DNA from: Ampullaceana balthica
Taxonomy: Eukaryota; Mollusca; Gastropoda; Lymnaeidae
Direction of reading: 5' to 3'
Length of the DNA: 64,000 nt
NCBI GenBank assembly: GCA_944989445.1
Contig: CALYLW010001376.1
Location: 124,001 to 188,000 of the forward strand
Shown here: positions 10,631-21,544 of the stretch, in pieces
How the letters are laid out: each line of letters starts with the position of its first letter
How positions within the stretch are numbered: the first letter of the stretch is position 1
The notes under the pieces: generated by a model
What the model saw: the letters and a program-made list of their open reading frames with translations, nothing else
Told to the model about the DNA's origin: nothing
Databases searched by the model: none
Made by a program: the position numbers and the translations under genes

Positions 10631-11119
10631 TTTTTTCAGTATACTGAACAGTGGTGATGGTGTTGGATTTTTTAAAAAATTCTTTAGGGTGCCACTGTGC
10701 CCAGGACAAATAAAGGGGCAGAGAATCAGGTTGTATATGTATCCAACCCTGAAAATTTGACTCACCTTTGTAAACTTAACACCTGCCCTGACTATAAGAT
10801 CTTCCACACTGTTTGAACTCATGTGTGATGGCTGGTGATGCATTGTTTTGAGTGTTCATTGCATGTGTGATGTGTTGCTGTAGGATGTCTTGGGTGGTTT
10901 TTTTAGGGGGAGGTTAAAATTTTTTTAAAATTAGTAATAACTTTAATTAGCATATCAGTAACTGTGTTAAAAAACATTTTTTCAATTGAACATTGTCTAA
11001 TTTGTCTATTAATAACTGTGTCACTTATTTATTCAGCATTGTTTTTCTCAATTCTATTTCTAAATACATAATTATTATCATCTAAATTCTAATCCAACAT
11101 GCACTTTCCTATTCTGCAG
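10631..11119. other. end of last intron of the BtpA-like gene
   Basis: AT-rich. It ends with a usable polypyrimidine tract and the acceptor ATTCTGCAG at 11111-11119. Nothing else recognised. Confidence 0.5.
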
Positions 11120-11337
11120 CTGTTTTAGGTGGTGTAAATATCCCAGTCCTTGTTGGATCTGGAGTGACTCGAGACAATTTTCACCTTTACAAGCAGGCGC
11201 ACGCATTGATTGTTGGCTCACACTTCAAAAAGTCTGGCCACTGGCAGGAGGAACTGGACCCTTTGAGGATCGAATCCTTCATGGAAACAGTTAGACAAGT
11301 ACGGAATGTTCCTGTAGAATCCACAATGATTTTATAA
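11120..11337 (+). CDS. BtpA-family protein (F13E9.13-like), last exon
   Basis: Acceptor ATTCTGCAG|CTG; the stop TAA is at 11335-11337. It encodes VLGGVNIPVLVGSGVTRDN, then ALIVGSHFKKSGHW and DPLRIESFMETVRQVR, the classic C-terminal BtpA segment (VLVGSGVT and GSHFKK...DP.R...F). The protein ends VPVESTMIL. Splice phase from the previous exon gives an uninterrupted frame, so the gene appears intact over this part. No clear AATAAA was noted close behind the stop. Confidence 0.92.
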
Positions 11338-11608
11338 TGAATGTTCTTTATGCCAGTACCTAGCCGGAATTCTAGATTTAAAAATTTTCTAAGTAAAAAA
11401 TATTAATTAATAATATTTAAGCTTAATTCTTGTTAATCACGTTTGGATCATAACTCTATAATGTCACAAGTTTGATCACAATTCTAAATTGTCACAATTT
11501 TGTGTGGAAAATTTCACATTTTGATCATTATTTTTAGATGATTACAAGTCTGTTTAAAAATTACTCGCATTTGGAGAATATTTATAGAAATTACCTAAAC
11601 AATTTAGG

Positions 11609-11886
11609 AACGCGGTGGTCGAGTGGCAGCGCACTGGATTGTCGTACCGATGGTTACGGGTTCGAATCCATGTGAAGGCAAGGGTTTGTTTCCGGGGCCT
11701 AGGGCGTCCCTGAGTCACCCCGCTCCGAATGGGTACCTAACACTGCATGTAGTTGGGCGGCTGGGTAATGCGTGGAACCCACAAAGCCGTGGCCTGTGAA
11801 CGCTGCATCACTTGCCAAACAGATCATCTGTCATGGCCTGTGGACGCAACTATCTTCTGCATAGAAGGAGCGTCTGTATAGATAAG
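11609..11886 (+). mobile_element. tRNA-derived SINE, family A, copy 3
   Basis: Head GCGGTGGTCGAGTGGCAGCG with B box ACGGGTTCGAATCC; body and tail (CTTCTGCATAGAAGGAGCG, TATAGATAAG) are as in copy 1. It lies about 270 bp downstream of the BtpA-like stop. Confidence 0.85.
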
Positions 11887-12068
11887 TCAAGTCAACAATG
11901 ATCTGCTGTCAGTATTATTATGTTCATTTGATTGTAAATGGGTCAATCAAACACATGAAAACCAAACAATTCATCAAATATAAATTTGACATGGTTACAT
12001 TTTTTTACCCATAAAATGTTCTCTGGTAAGATTGGTCTTAATTTCCTTATCCCAAAATGTGTAATTAG

Positions 12069-12335
12069 GGGGTGGGGTGCTCAAGCAGCAGCGCGCTCGA
12101 CTGGCGTACTGAGAGTCACGGGTTCGAATCTCTGTGAGGGCATGAGCTCGTTCCCGTGGCTAAAGATGTCCCTGAGTCCACCCGGCCCAGAATAAGTACC
12201 TGACATTAGTTGGGGGTAGAGTAAAGGCGGCTGGGCATTGTGCTAGCCACACAATCCCCTCGTGTGCAATGGCTGTAATAACTTGTGAACGCTGCTTCAC
12301 TTGCCCCATAGGCCAGCATGGTTTGAAAAGGGAAC
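12069..12335 (+). mobile_element. tRNA-derived SINE, family A, copy 4
   Basis: Head GGGGTGCTCAAGCAGCAGCG with B box ACGGGTTCGAATCTC. The 3' region is of the copy-2 type (GGCGGCTGGGCATTGTGCTA, CACTTGCCCCATAGGC). Confidence 0.85.
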
Positions 12336-12603
12336 TTTTTTCAAAAGCTGTTATGATAAAACTTTAAAAATGGAGATGGTATATATTTAAGATTCTAAAT
12401 TATTTCCAATGGCAAGGGTTTCAAATCAAACTCATTCACTGTGCTGGCTCAACTTAAATCTCATGTAAGGTTACTTACAAACAGGATAACCATTCAATGC
12501 ATGGAAAATTAAATTATTTTAAACATAAATAAAGATTAATACAGGAAAAAGTTTTTAATAATATTAATCTTTTGCATACATATTTTACCCCTAAATTCGT
12601 TTA

Positions 12604-14066
12604 GTGGGCCATCCATATATTATGTTCGCACAAAAATGCATATTTTTGTACCCCTCCTCCCTCCCTGTTGCATCCCATACATTTTTGTACGTACAAATTA
12701 GCTCACCCCCAAACACTTTTTGAAAAAATAAATTTTAAGGCGGAGTCAGAAGATATTGGTTTTACACTTTGAAGCCGTCCATAAATGATGTCACATGCCT
12801 AAAAAGGGGCGGGGGAGGGGGTCACGCATTTGTGACGAGGGGAGAGGGGTGTTTAAGAAATGTGACGTCACATCAAAATGCGCAATTTTTTTGGGGGGTG
12901 GGGGGGTCAAAGCTTTGGGGCCGTCCATTAATGGAGTCCCGCGATTATGGCCGATTTTCATCCCCCCCCCCTTTTCCAATATTACGTCACAAAAATGCCC
13001 CTTCCCCCCAAAAAAACCACCATTTTTTAAATTTGAAAATTAGCATGTTTCAAATCACTTTTTTGTCATTTAAGTATGTATTATTGTAAGGCTGCACTTT
13101 AATATCGTAACATGCGCAAAGCCCATGTAAAACGTCATTAAATAAATTGTATACAATCAAATATTTAAGTGCAACTTTTATTTTAAGTTACGCGTTTTGA
13201 TGTGACGTGACATTTCTTAAACTATCCCCTCCCCTTCGTCACAAATGGTCGAACCCCCTCTAGGTGCGTAACGTCATTTACGGACAGCCCTGTTTTCACT
13301 CCCCCCCCCCTTCGTCACGCATCGTCACAAAAACTTAGACCACCCCCTCCAATATGACGCCACAAACCTTTGCCCCCATAAAAGCTGTATTTGAAAAAGA
13401 GTGTGTTTAAAATCACTTTTTTGTCATTTAAGTATTTATTTAGAGTAGGCCTGCATTCTAATATCGTAACACGTGTGAAGTCATGTAAAACACCATATAA
13501 CAAATCAAATATTTAAGTGGAACTTTTATTTAAAGTTGCGAGTTGTGATGTGACGTCACATTTCTCTAACACCACCCCTCCCCCACGTCACAAATCGTAA
13601 CTAATATGTAGACCCCCCCCCCTTTTTCCCCTAGGTGCGTGAAATCGCTGTCCCGTTGTGTGTTTTATATTATAACGGCTAAGGGACCAGTGGGCGATAG
13701 AGAAACTTCATCTAATTTCAAGTAATGGAAATATAAATCCGACGGATATATTTTAGTAATGTGTAAATTACTGTAAAGGTTTGGTCTGAATCAAATATTA
13801 ATTACTTCCAAGTAATTAAAAGTTCAAAATTTCGTTTGCAATAAATTATAAAAGCATTATTGCATATCAGTCTTGACTCAGTCGGTCTCGAATGCCGTTT
13901 GCAGCCAGAGCGGTTTACGTTACTTATGCTTAGTATTATGCAAATTAAATTTGTTGTGCGTACGTACACATTCAGTTGAGACCCCCCCACCCACACGCAT
14001 GCATTTGGCAAAATGCTGTTAATTTAACACCCCCCCTCCTTGCCTCCGTTATATATGGATGGCCCC
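12604..14066. mobile_element. nested PIF/Harbinger-like MITE complex
   Basis: The outer ends are GTGGGCCATCCATATATTA and ATATATGGATGGCCCC, inverted and each flanked by TTA (12601-12603 and 14067-14069). Inside are further copies of the GGGGCCGTCCATAAATGACG family: one starting near 12772, one at about 12917-13293 ending GTCATTTACGGACAGCC, and one lacking its start at about 13300-13640. Pyrimidine-rich and 'cgtcac' runs produce spurious ORFs on both strands. Confidence 0.65.
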
Positions 14067-14069
14067 TTA

Positions 14070-15136
14070 TAAGATTTCATCACAGAAGCACAATAGCTTA
14101 CACAGATACTAGCGTTTCGAGTATATGTTATGAAAATTTAAATTGAAAAGTTTGAAATTTATTTCATTTTTTTTTACTTAGCTAAATTTATTTCATTTTT
14201 TAAAAACCAATTTTTAACATTTAACTTGAATTTGTATTGGGTCCCTATATAAATTCTTACATTTTCCCTTTTTTGATGGGTAATCCTATATAATAAGTTT
14301 AATTGATGAATGGTCATAGCTTTGACTGTAGTATAAAAGAAAACATTATTTTTTTTTAAAATCTCTTAAAACTTAAAAGTTATCTTAGAATTATAGTGTT
14401 TTTTGGGCTTTTCCCAGCTTGGATATTAACTGATGATCCAGGCTTGGCGTCAAATTCAATTTGTATCAAAATAGTAAAAAACAATGAATTTTATTGAAGG
14501 AAATGTTAAATTTCACCTCAACAAAGAATTGTCAACAGTGACCTAAATTTACTTGTACACTTACAGTATAATGCTAAAGATTTTTTTTACACATACAAAA
14601 GCCAGGTATATTGTCTTGTTACTGATAAATCACATTTTCTAACTTGTTAATTGTAATAAGTGGGTTCTTTGATGAGTTAATTTTTAATGTACAAATTATC
14701 CAGATTTTTTTTCTTCAGTTTTTCTATGTGTTAACTAGAATCAGAGGTAGTAAGAAAAACATCCAAGTTGAATTACATATATTCAAAATGATTCATACTA
14801 ATCTATAACAAAAGTTTTATTCCATTTATTATTTTTTTGTTTTGTAATTAAAATGTTAAAATCAAGTCAAATTTAATTAATTTATTTACATGTGATTTGA
14901 ATTTGTATGTAAAATTTGTGATCAGAAATTATGTGTCATTTTGATGTCAATTGTAATATTTTATTTAACTCATAAACAAATATTAGACACATCATTTTAG
15001 TTTAAAATGTCTTGGGACTGCCATTTGTACTTGACATACAGAATTTAAAGGTGACGCAGTTGCATTATAATTTATCTTCAAGTTTTATTTGGTAAATGTA
15101 TTGATGCTGTGCTTAGCTCAAAAGAATTGTCTATAT
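14070..15136. other. intergenic AT-rich stretch
   Basis: About 1 kb of AT-rich DNA without a recognisable gene or repeat. Confidence 0.45.
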
Positions 15137-15342
15137 CAAGGATGGCCCAACGACGGCTCGCGAGCCCCATGCGGCTCTTTTGTGTTCACATTGCGGCTCA
15201 CGTACAATTTATGAAAGATATGTTACAAGGATTACTGGAAATGTCCTGGTTTAATGACACATAATGCTTCAATGCGGCTCTCAACAATTTTATTTTATAT
15301 TTTAAAATGGCTTTATAGTTACTACAGGTCTGGCCACTCCTG
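15137..15342. mobile_element. hAT-like MITE with 8-bp target duplication
   Basis: Starts CAAGGATGGCCCAACG and ends TCTGGCCACTCCTG. Flanks are GTCTATAT and GTCTAAAT (7 of 8). The interior 'gcggctc' motifs are typical of hAT ends; there is no coding. Confidence 0.75.
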
Positions 15343-15350
15343 GTCTAAAT

Positions 15351-17413
15351 CAACTGATAATTTTGAAAACTTAATTATGGAACTAATGTGAACAATTCAA
15401 CTTGTCAATATAACAGATTTAGGGAAAATCAATATAATTTTTCAGTCATTTACAGGCTAATTTTGATGAATAACCAGCAGCATTGGCTCAATTCATTAAT
15501 TAGTTTATATTTAATTTTGTTACTATTTTGCCCTAAAATGTTTAATGTTTTACAACAAAAATGTTTTTTATACATGTGTTGAAACCTCACTGCCTTGTTA
15601 ACTTTTACATTCACTAAATATTTATTTCTATGATCAGCCAATAAAAAAACAAAATTTTAAAATAATTTCTTTGTCCTTGGTAATAACAAAACCTAACAGC
15701 TTTTCATGTTCCAGCTTTTCATTCCAACTGCAGCTTATGCAGTAAGGCTACATCTATTTCTCACTTCCACTTGCAAATCATATTTGGATGTTCAGCAAGT
15801 TATCTTTGATAATACCAGACGAATTGTCCCCGAGCTGTATTTCTTCATCCCAATCAAGTATCACTGTTTTAAAAATCGAAGTTGAGTGACAAAAAAGGGG
15901 GTTGGGGGTGAATGATGCGGAATATCAGAATTAAACTTATAAATTTAGAAGAAAAAATATTTATAACAAAAACTTTCCATCAAAGCACTAAAACAAAAAT
16001 AGGGAAAATAAAATATCTTAAAACACATTAAATGGACCGTGACCCGTCAAAACGGCCCCAGACAAATTGTTTACATTTTTTAACACAAAATTTACATATT
16101 TTTTTTGCATTTTAAGCTTTTGTCAACTTTTTCGCCCTTAAAAAAAGTGATAAAATTGTAAAATTATTTCTTGTGATGTTATTATATTATTTCTTCTCAA
16201 CAACCGCGACTTGGTACCATATCGAGTAACTGTTATTAAATTCTTCCTTGTGATGTCATTATTATTGTTTCTTGTGAACTAAGCCTCACACTGAATCAGT
16301 GAGTAAAAATACTAATATAATTTTTGATTGTATTTTTGACTATTAGTCCATCTATTAGTCCCGGGCCGTTATGTCGGGGCCATTTTGTCGGTTAATCATA
16401 AGGACAGTATTTTTAAATGAATAAAACAAGCACATTTAGCTTTAGTATACATTCAACTAAAATAATATGGTTACATTTAGTGCTCGTCTGTACTTGCCCA
16501 CAGAGTCTTTTATTACGTGACACATTTCAAGCATTTTTAATATACTATAAATTTTAGCGTGTACCCCCTGTGGTATACATTATTTAAAAAAAAAGGATTT
16601 TAAAACATAATTATTACATAACCGTCATTTTTTAATCCACACCATGTTGGCTGCAGGTTGTTTTTTAGTGTGCCCCTTAACAAATTAATTGTTTTACTGT
16701 AATTGATGACATGGGACAAAAGTATAAATATAATACCACAACATTTTGGTTGAGGCAGAGAACTGTATCATTTCTTTTGACAACATGCAGATTAACACAT
16801 TGGACAACCAAAATTTTAAAAAATAATTTGTATTTTAATGAATTAAAAGTATAAAACATAACAAGAAATACAACATTTAAATATTAAATTTAAGTGTATG
16901 TAACAAGAATTTTAAATTACATTTAAGGCCTAAGCGCTGTTAAGCCCCTTTATTCTCAAATAAATACAATGACAACAATGAAATCTAAGAACTTATTAGA
17001 ATTGTTCAAAGAGCCATGTTTGTGACCATTGTTGTATGATGGAATGCAACTTTCTTTACCACCTCAAGCAAAATTTTGGAAAAAAGGCAAACGTCTAAAT
17101 AGTAATACAAAAGATTGAATCACAGATGTTAAATATTATAAGTAAATTTTTTTTTCCATATAAAGTCTATGAATTTTGAAACTATTAAAAAAAAGCAGAT
17201 CTAATTTTTCTGAATTACAGAAGGTTAAATATCAAAAGACACCAAAATAAATTTCTTAACATTTAAATGTTACTTTTAATACCATTCAACCAAGATTTAT
17301 GTGACTTGAGAGCAACAACAACAAAAAAGCCACATGAATTTACCGAATGACAAATAAACCATCTAAAATCACTCTTTAAAAAAAAGATAACATTTAATTG
17401 TGTCACCACTATA
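15351..17413. other. intergenic region and GPAA1 3' flank
   Basis: AT-rich, with no gene. A possible MITE spans about 16030-16395 (ACGGCCCCAGACAAA and, inverted, GACAAAATGGCCCCGAC), seen only once. On the - strand AATAAA occurs near 16950, about 460 bases after the GPAA1 stop, a candidate polyadenylation signal. Confidence 0.4.
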
Positions 17414-17672
17414 TTAGGCATCAATCCATGGGATGGCCCAAAACATGAGCCAAACAGGAAATACAACAGCCGTGATAACAGTCTCTGTCCAGGCATTGAA
17501 CAGGTGGGCATCCATCACACCCAGAAATATCAGCTCTTTGCTGTTGGTGAAACCCTGGCTGATGAGTTCCAACAAGGAGTCTTGGGGGACGGATGAAATT
17601 ATTCCCACCATAAACATGAGAGAGATTGGAGACACCAGCACCAGTGCTGCCATCTGTAGCCAGCAGAGAAAT
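17414..17672 (-). CDS. GPAA1: GPI transamidase subunit GPAA1, last exon
   Basis: The gene (- strand) is exons 33773-33562, 29628-29455, 27179-27031, 25396-25302, 19974-19775, 19425-19252 and 17672-17414, giving 420 codons plus stop. GPAA1 is a multi-spanning ER membrane subunit of the complex that attaches GPI anchors to protein C-termini; its luminal part resembles M28 peptidases. This exon starts CTTTCAG|ATTTCTC and encodes the last membrane helices, with LVLVSPISLMFMVG and a final VVFPVWLMFWAIPWIDA. That ending corresponds to the Y/FP.WLLFW signature closing animal GPAA1. The stop TAA is at 17416-17414. Splice phase (AG plus A, arginine) agrees with the first donor of the preceding exon. 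Confidence 0.9.
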
Positions 17673-17957
17673 CTGAAAGTTTAGAGTTTCATTTCAAATT
17701 GAATCATTCATGATGTCTCAGCAGGAATAGAGAAAAAAATGCAAATTTTAAATTGTGTTTCATGGGCTGATACAGTCAGCAGAAGAAAAGTTTAAGGCTA
17801 AAAATAGCATTTACAACATCTTAACTGAGGCAATTTAGTTCAACAAAATAGTTACAAAACACTTGCAACAATAAAAACAAAAACATTCTTTAAGAGGCCT
17901 TCCTTGAGAGTTTATTGTCAATTATTAAAGTTTAGTATCCAACTGGGTGAAATGTCT

Positions 17958-18206
17958 TGTCTTATCTATACAGATGCTCCTTCTATACAGAAGATTATTG
18001 CATCCACAGACCATGCTGGTCTGTTGGCAAGTGATGCAGCGATCACAGGCCACGGCTATGAGGATTCCACGCATTACCCAGCCACCTTTGCTTCCCTAAC
18101 TAGTGTTAGGTACCCATTCGGAGCTGGGTGGACTCAGGGACACCCTTGGCCCCAGGAAAAAAAAACTGCCTTCACAGGGATTCGAACCTGTGATACTGTT
18201 GCATGA
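17958..18206 (-). mobile_element. tRNA-derived SINE, family A, copy 5
   Basis: Reverse-oriented: the tail (CTTATCTATACAG, CTCCTTCTATACAGAAGATT on +) lies at the low end and the B box (GGATTCGAACCTGTG) near 18185. The head is cut before the A box. It lies in the last GPAA1 intron. Confidence 0.85.
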
Positions 18207-18607
18207 TGTAAGGTGTCCAGGTGAGACAGCCCATAATCTTTATAAAAAGTATTGTTTCGGATGACTTTAAAAAAAAACCAAGATACAGAAACAAATTGTG
18301 TGATCAAAACAATAAAATAAAGCATTTATTTATGGAGTAATACTCAAATAAACATTTCACCTACTGCCTTCATCAGTACCAATAAATACAAGTGTTTAAA
18401 TTTAATTACATTATACAATACATACTATACCATGGAAAAAATAATAATTAAGTAGAGATTAAAAACAGATACGAAGAGAAGAAAGATGGGCTCAAGAACT
18501 TAACAAAAATACAGGATAGAAGGAGAGGAAGGAAGTATCAAAGGTTTCAGTTAATAATTACAACCGAAAAAAACCTCTTCAGTTCCGTAAAAATGTGAAC
18601 TTGGTTT

Positions 18608-18814
18608 GATCCTACATGTGGAAGAAAATATGCCTCCCACTAAAGTGGCCTCACAAGGAGGGGTGGAATTCCCTACTACGACCCGCTACCACTTTGGCGC
18701 CACCCCGGCAATGCATACGGGTCTCCATGGTTAGGACCGCCGCAGAGCGGGGGATCATCAAAGACCTACCTAGGGTGTAACCCCCACTGGAAGGTTTCCT
18801 CAGAGCTGGCGTCC
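18608..18814. mobile_element. unidentified 207-bp insertion with 13-bp target duplication
   Basis: A perfect 13-bp direct repeat, GTGAACTTGGTTT, flanks it (18595-18607 and 18815-18827). The insert is markedly more GC-rich than its surroundings and carries no convincing ORF, tRNA box or terminal inverted repeat. The long duplication suggests LINE-type target-primed integration of a short transcript. No other copy is seen in this window. Confidence 0.6.
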
Positions 18815-19129
18815 GTGAACTTGGTTTAAATTTATCTATTTTCAATATAGATTATTTCAGATGACTTAACAAAGGTGGGAATGTGTGTGCTCATCACCAT
18901 TTATAATTGTGATAGTTAAAATATTTGCAGAAAATCCTGGGCTGACTAACTTGGAGCATTCGTTATATTGTGACTAGTGATGTGTTTTAGTTTAGCACAT
19001 CTTAGATTGAACTCATTAAAAAAAAATTTCAGCTCATAAATGAATAACTGATAAATTATTTAGTTGGGCCGAATCCTGTTGATGGAGTGATGAAAATGGT
19101 TTGGCATCGCAAAATGAGTTCTCAGAAAA

Positions 19130-19310
19130 ACTTACCTGCTACTAGGTGGGCCTGTACAGGCACCGTTAGAGCTGTCAGGAAAGCTTACCTGCTACTAGAT
19201 GGGCGTACAAGGGTTGTTACTGGCACCATTAGAGCTGTCAGAAAAGCTTACCTGCTACTACATGGGCGTACAAGGGTTGTTATTGGCACCATTAGAGCTG
19301 TCAGGAAAAA
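19130..19310 (-). repeat. tandem triplication of a GPAA1 exon end with its splice donor
   Basis: On the - strand, TTCCTGACAGCTCTAATGG ... CCCATGTAGTAGCAGGTAAGC is followed by a second copy (63 bp away) and a shorter third copy (53 bp away). Each ends AGCAG|GTAAG: donors at 19252/19251, 19189/19188 and 19136/19135. Only the first gives an open frame into the last exon. Confidence 0.9.
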
Positions 19311-19425
19311 TGCCAGTGAAATGTTCATGAGTGAGAGACTGGTCAGAGCCAGAGTCTGAAACACCAGCGCCACTGATTTCAGCAGTTTCCAGTTTATACT
19401 TAATATATTGGACTCACTGGCTTTC
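19252..19425 (-). CDS. GPAA1: GPI transamidase subunit GPAA1, penultimate exon
   Basis: Acceptor TTTTCCAG|GAAAGCC, donor AGCAG|GTAAGC. It encodes SINWKLLKSVALVFQTLALT, then SLSLMNISLAFFLTALMVP, i.e. two membrane helices that align with the WMALKLVALIYLALQL / NFSLGFLLATTMVP stretch of animal GPAA1. The first base completes a lysine codon from the exon at 19775; the last two (AG) combine with A of the last exon. The 3' end of this exon is repeated twice more downstream with its donor, see the feature at 19130. Confidence 0.92.
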
Positions 19426-19774
19426 CTGGAAAAATTTTAAAAATTTTTTTTTAAATATGACATGTGTGGCTTGTTTTCCTTAAAATTTATTGGACTATTT
19501 AGACACTAAAATTCTAAAATATTTTGTATTACTCTCTTATTTAATGAAATTTATAATAGCAAAATATTACAATTAAAAACTATCACTGCTACACACTTTT
19601 CTGCCACCCTCTTAGACATTTTTTATTTTTAAAAATCTTCTTTTACCCCAAACTATTTTACTCTAAGTGCTGAAGAGCTGGGGTGTCATCACTTTTCTAA
19701 ACTTATCTTGTGATTAAAATTGAAGAAGAATTTCAATGAAAAGATCATCTAGTATTTGCTGGTATGAAGCTTAC

Positions 19775-19974
19775 TTTTTCATAAGCTTTGGATACACAAG
19801 AGCCGCAGTGAATATCGCCAGCATGCTGTATAAAATCATGTCCTCTGTTTGGATGCGGAATCTTGGCATGATCCTGGTCAACAGCTCAGGCCCCTGGTGG
19901 GCCATCCAATCCAAGAGCATGGCCACCAGGACAACCGGGACGATGCTGACCAAGTCTCTCTTGCCAGTTTTGTT
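19775..19974 (-). CDS. GPAA1: GPI transamidase subunit GPAA1, internal exon
   Basis: Acceptor GATTTCAG|AACAAAAC, donor ATGAAAAA|GTAAGC. It encodes NKTGKRDLVSIVPVVLVAML and later ILYSMLAIFTAALVYPKLMK, corresponding to the GPAA1 membrane segment containing VVLTLLAIYAAGLALP in vertebrates. It begins in phase 0 after the acidic linker exon (25302) and leaves two bases for the next exon. Confidence 0.92.
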
Positions 19975-21301
19975 CTGAAATCGACAACAACAAAAAACTA
20001 TATGGTTTACTCGAGTGTATTTAAATGTATGTTTCACCATGATTCAGATCAAGTGGGAAAAGACCAATTTAATGCACAGCAATCTTTTGGATGACGTGAT
20101 AATGTAGTTGATGAAACATGCAATTTATTTCTAGTTCAGAATTTCCTTATTAGGATATGTTATGTTTAGGGATCAGCCGGATATGGTTTTTTACTATTTG
20201 CCGAATCCGGATAGTTTGGCCCTAATATTTGCCGGATCCGGATTCCGTTCGGATAGCTCCACATTTAAGTGTAAGAGCTAATAGGGTGTACTTTACTACT
20301 TCATATCAAGTATTTAATACTATTTATTAAAATATTTATTATCCTACAAATGAAGAGTATCTGCTATCGACGTTGTTACATTGTCAAAGTCAACGATGAA
20401 CATTTTACAATGAATTGAATGAACGAACTTGAAGAAGTTCAACGAACTGTGTAGTGTGTACCAAGCGAACAGTGTTGTACTGTGTGTGTAGTGTTATGTA
20501 CAAGAAGTCGTGACCTAGAACCATAATAAAACTGTTCTTTTATTCAGACAGTTTAAGTTTAATATGCTGTTATTTAACTTAGTTTGTTATCTTATGTAGT
20601 AAAGTAATATCTATACTTGTAACTTTTTAACTTAATATATTTTTCTCGTATTGAAATTGATTCTTTTAATATATTTTGAGTAGATTTGAATGGATCAACG
20701 CTTGTTAATTTGTTTATATTGTTATATATTAATAATTTAATGTATAGCTTAATTTGTAACTTAACTTATTTTGTATAATTATTATATTCACAATAGACTN
20801 AGAGCAGTGCTGTCCAACCCGCGGCCCGCGGGCCGCATGCGGCCCGCGGACCTGTCTAAAATGGCCCGCCATATCTTTGTAAAAATTCTTCTTATCTTTA
20901 ATTAAAAATTTTTTTTTAAATCTTAGTGATTCAGTATTTTTGATAATTTATTAGAGACTACCTGAGAAATGTGGCATTTTTAATAAGACGGGGTGGGGTG
21001 CCGCAAAAGAGGTTTTTGGTTTGATAGATTTATGTCCTTGGCGTTTCACGTGATCAATGGGGCAACTTGGGCTTAGCTGAAATCCAATACGCCGATATGG
21101 GGATACAGCAATCCAGAACTTCTTTCTATTGCTTCAGTCAGGGTGGGGTCATAGCGGGGTCAGCGGTGGCTCGACGGATTTTATTTGTAGCTACCTGGTC
21201 AGTGTAGGAACAAGGATAATCAAAATGACACATAGGGCGTTATATGATATTCCCAGGTCACTGCATAGGAATGTGAACAAGTTGAAATAAACTTGCCTGC
21301 G

Positions 21302-21345
21302 TTTGGGGGGGGGGCGTTTGGGGGGGGGCGGTGGGGGGGGGTTGA
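21302..21345 (+). repeat. G-rich run
   Basis: Several tracts of 9-10 G separated by CGTTT, CG and T in the 5' part of the hAT element. This could form G-quadruplex DNA and is also prone to length error. Confidence 0.6.
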
Positions 21346-21544
21346 ATAAATGTCCATCCTGTATTTTTAAAAGGAAAAAGACCAGTAACTGGTATTCATT
21401 TCGAGAGTGTGAACCATTCTGATAGTAGAAACCAAAATAAAAGCTGTGTTTGTGGTATCAGTGCAATTTACTTATGAAAAAATTCTGAGAGATAACAGGA
21501 ACGATTTTTGAAACGACATTTGTTTCTAAAAAGAGAAAGCCAAT

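Noticed and set aside
12769..13089. Overlapping glycine/proline-rich ORFs on both strands
   Set aside because: They come from the G/C runs of PIF-like MITEs; there is no domain and many family copies exist.
16030..16395. MITE with ACGGCCCC inverted motifs
   Set aside because: Only one copy, ends poorly matched and no target duplication; mentioned only as a possibility in the regional entry.
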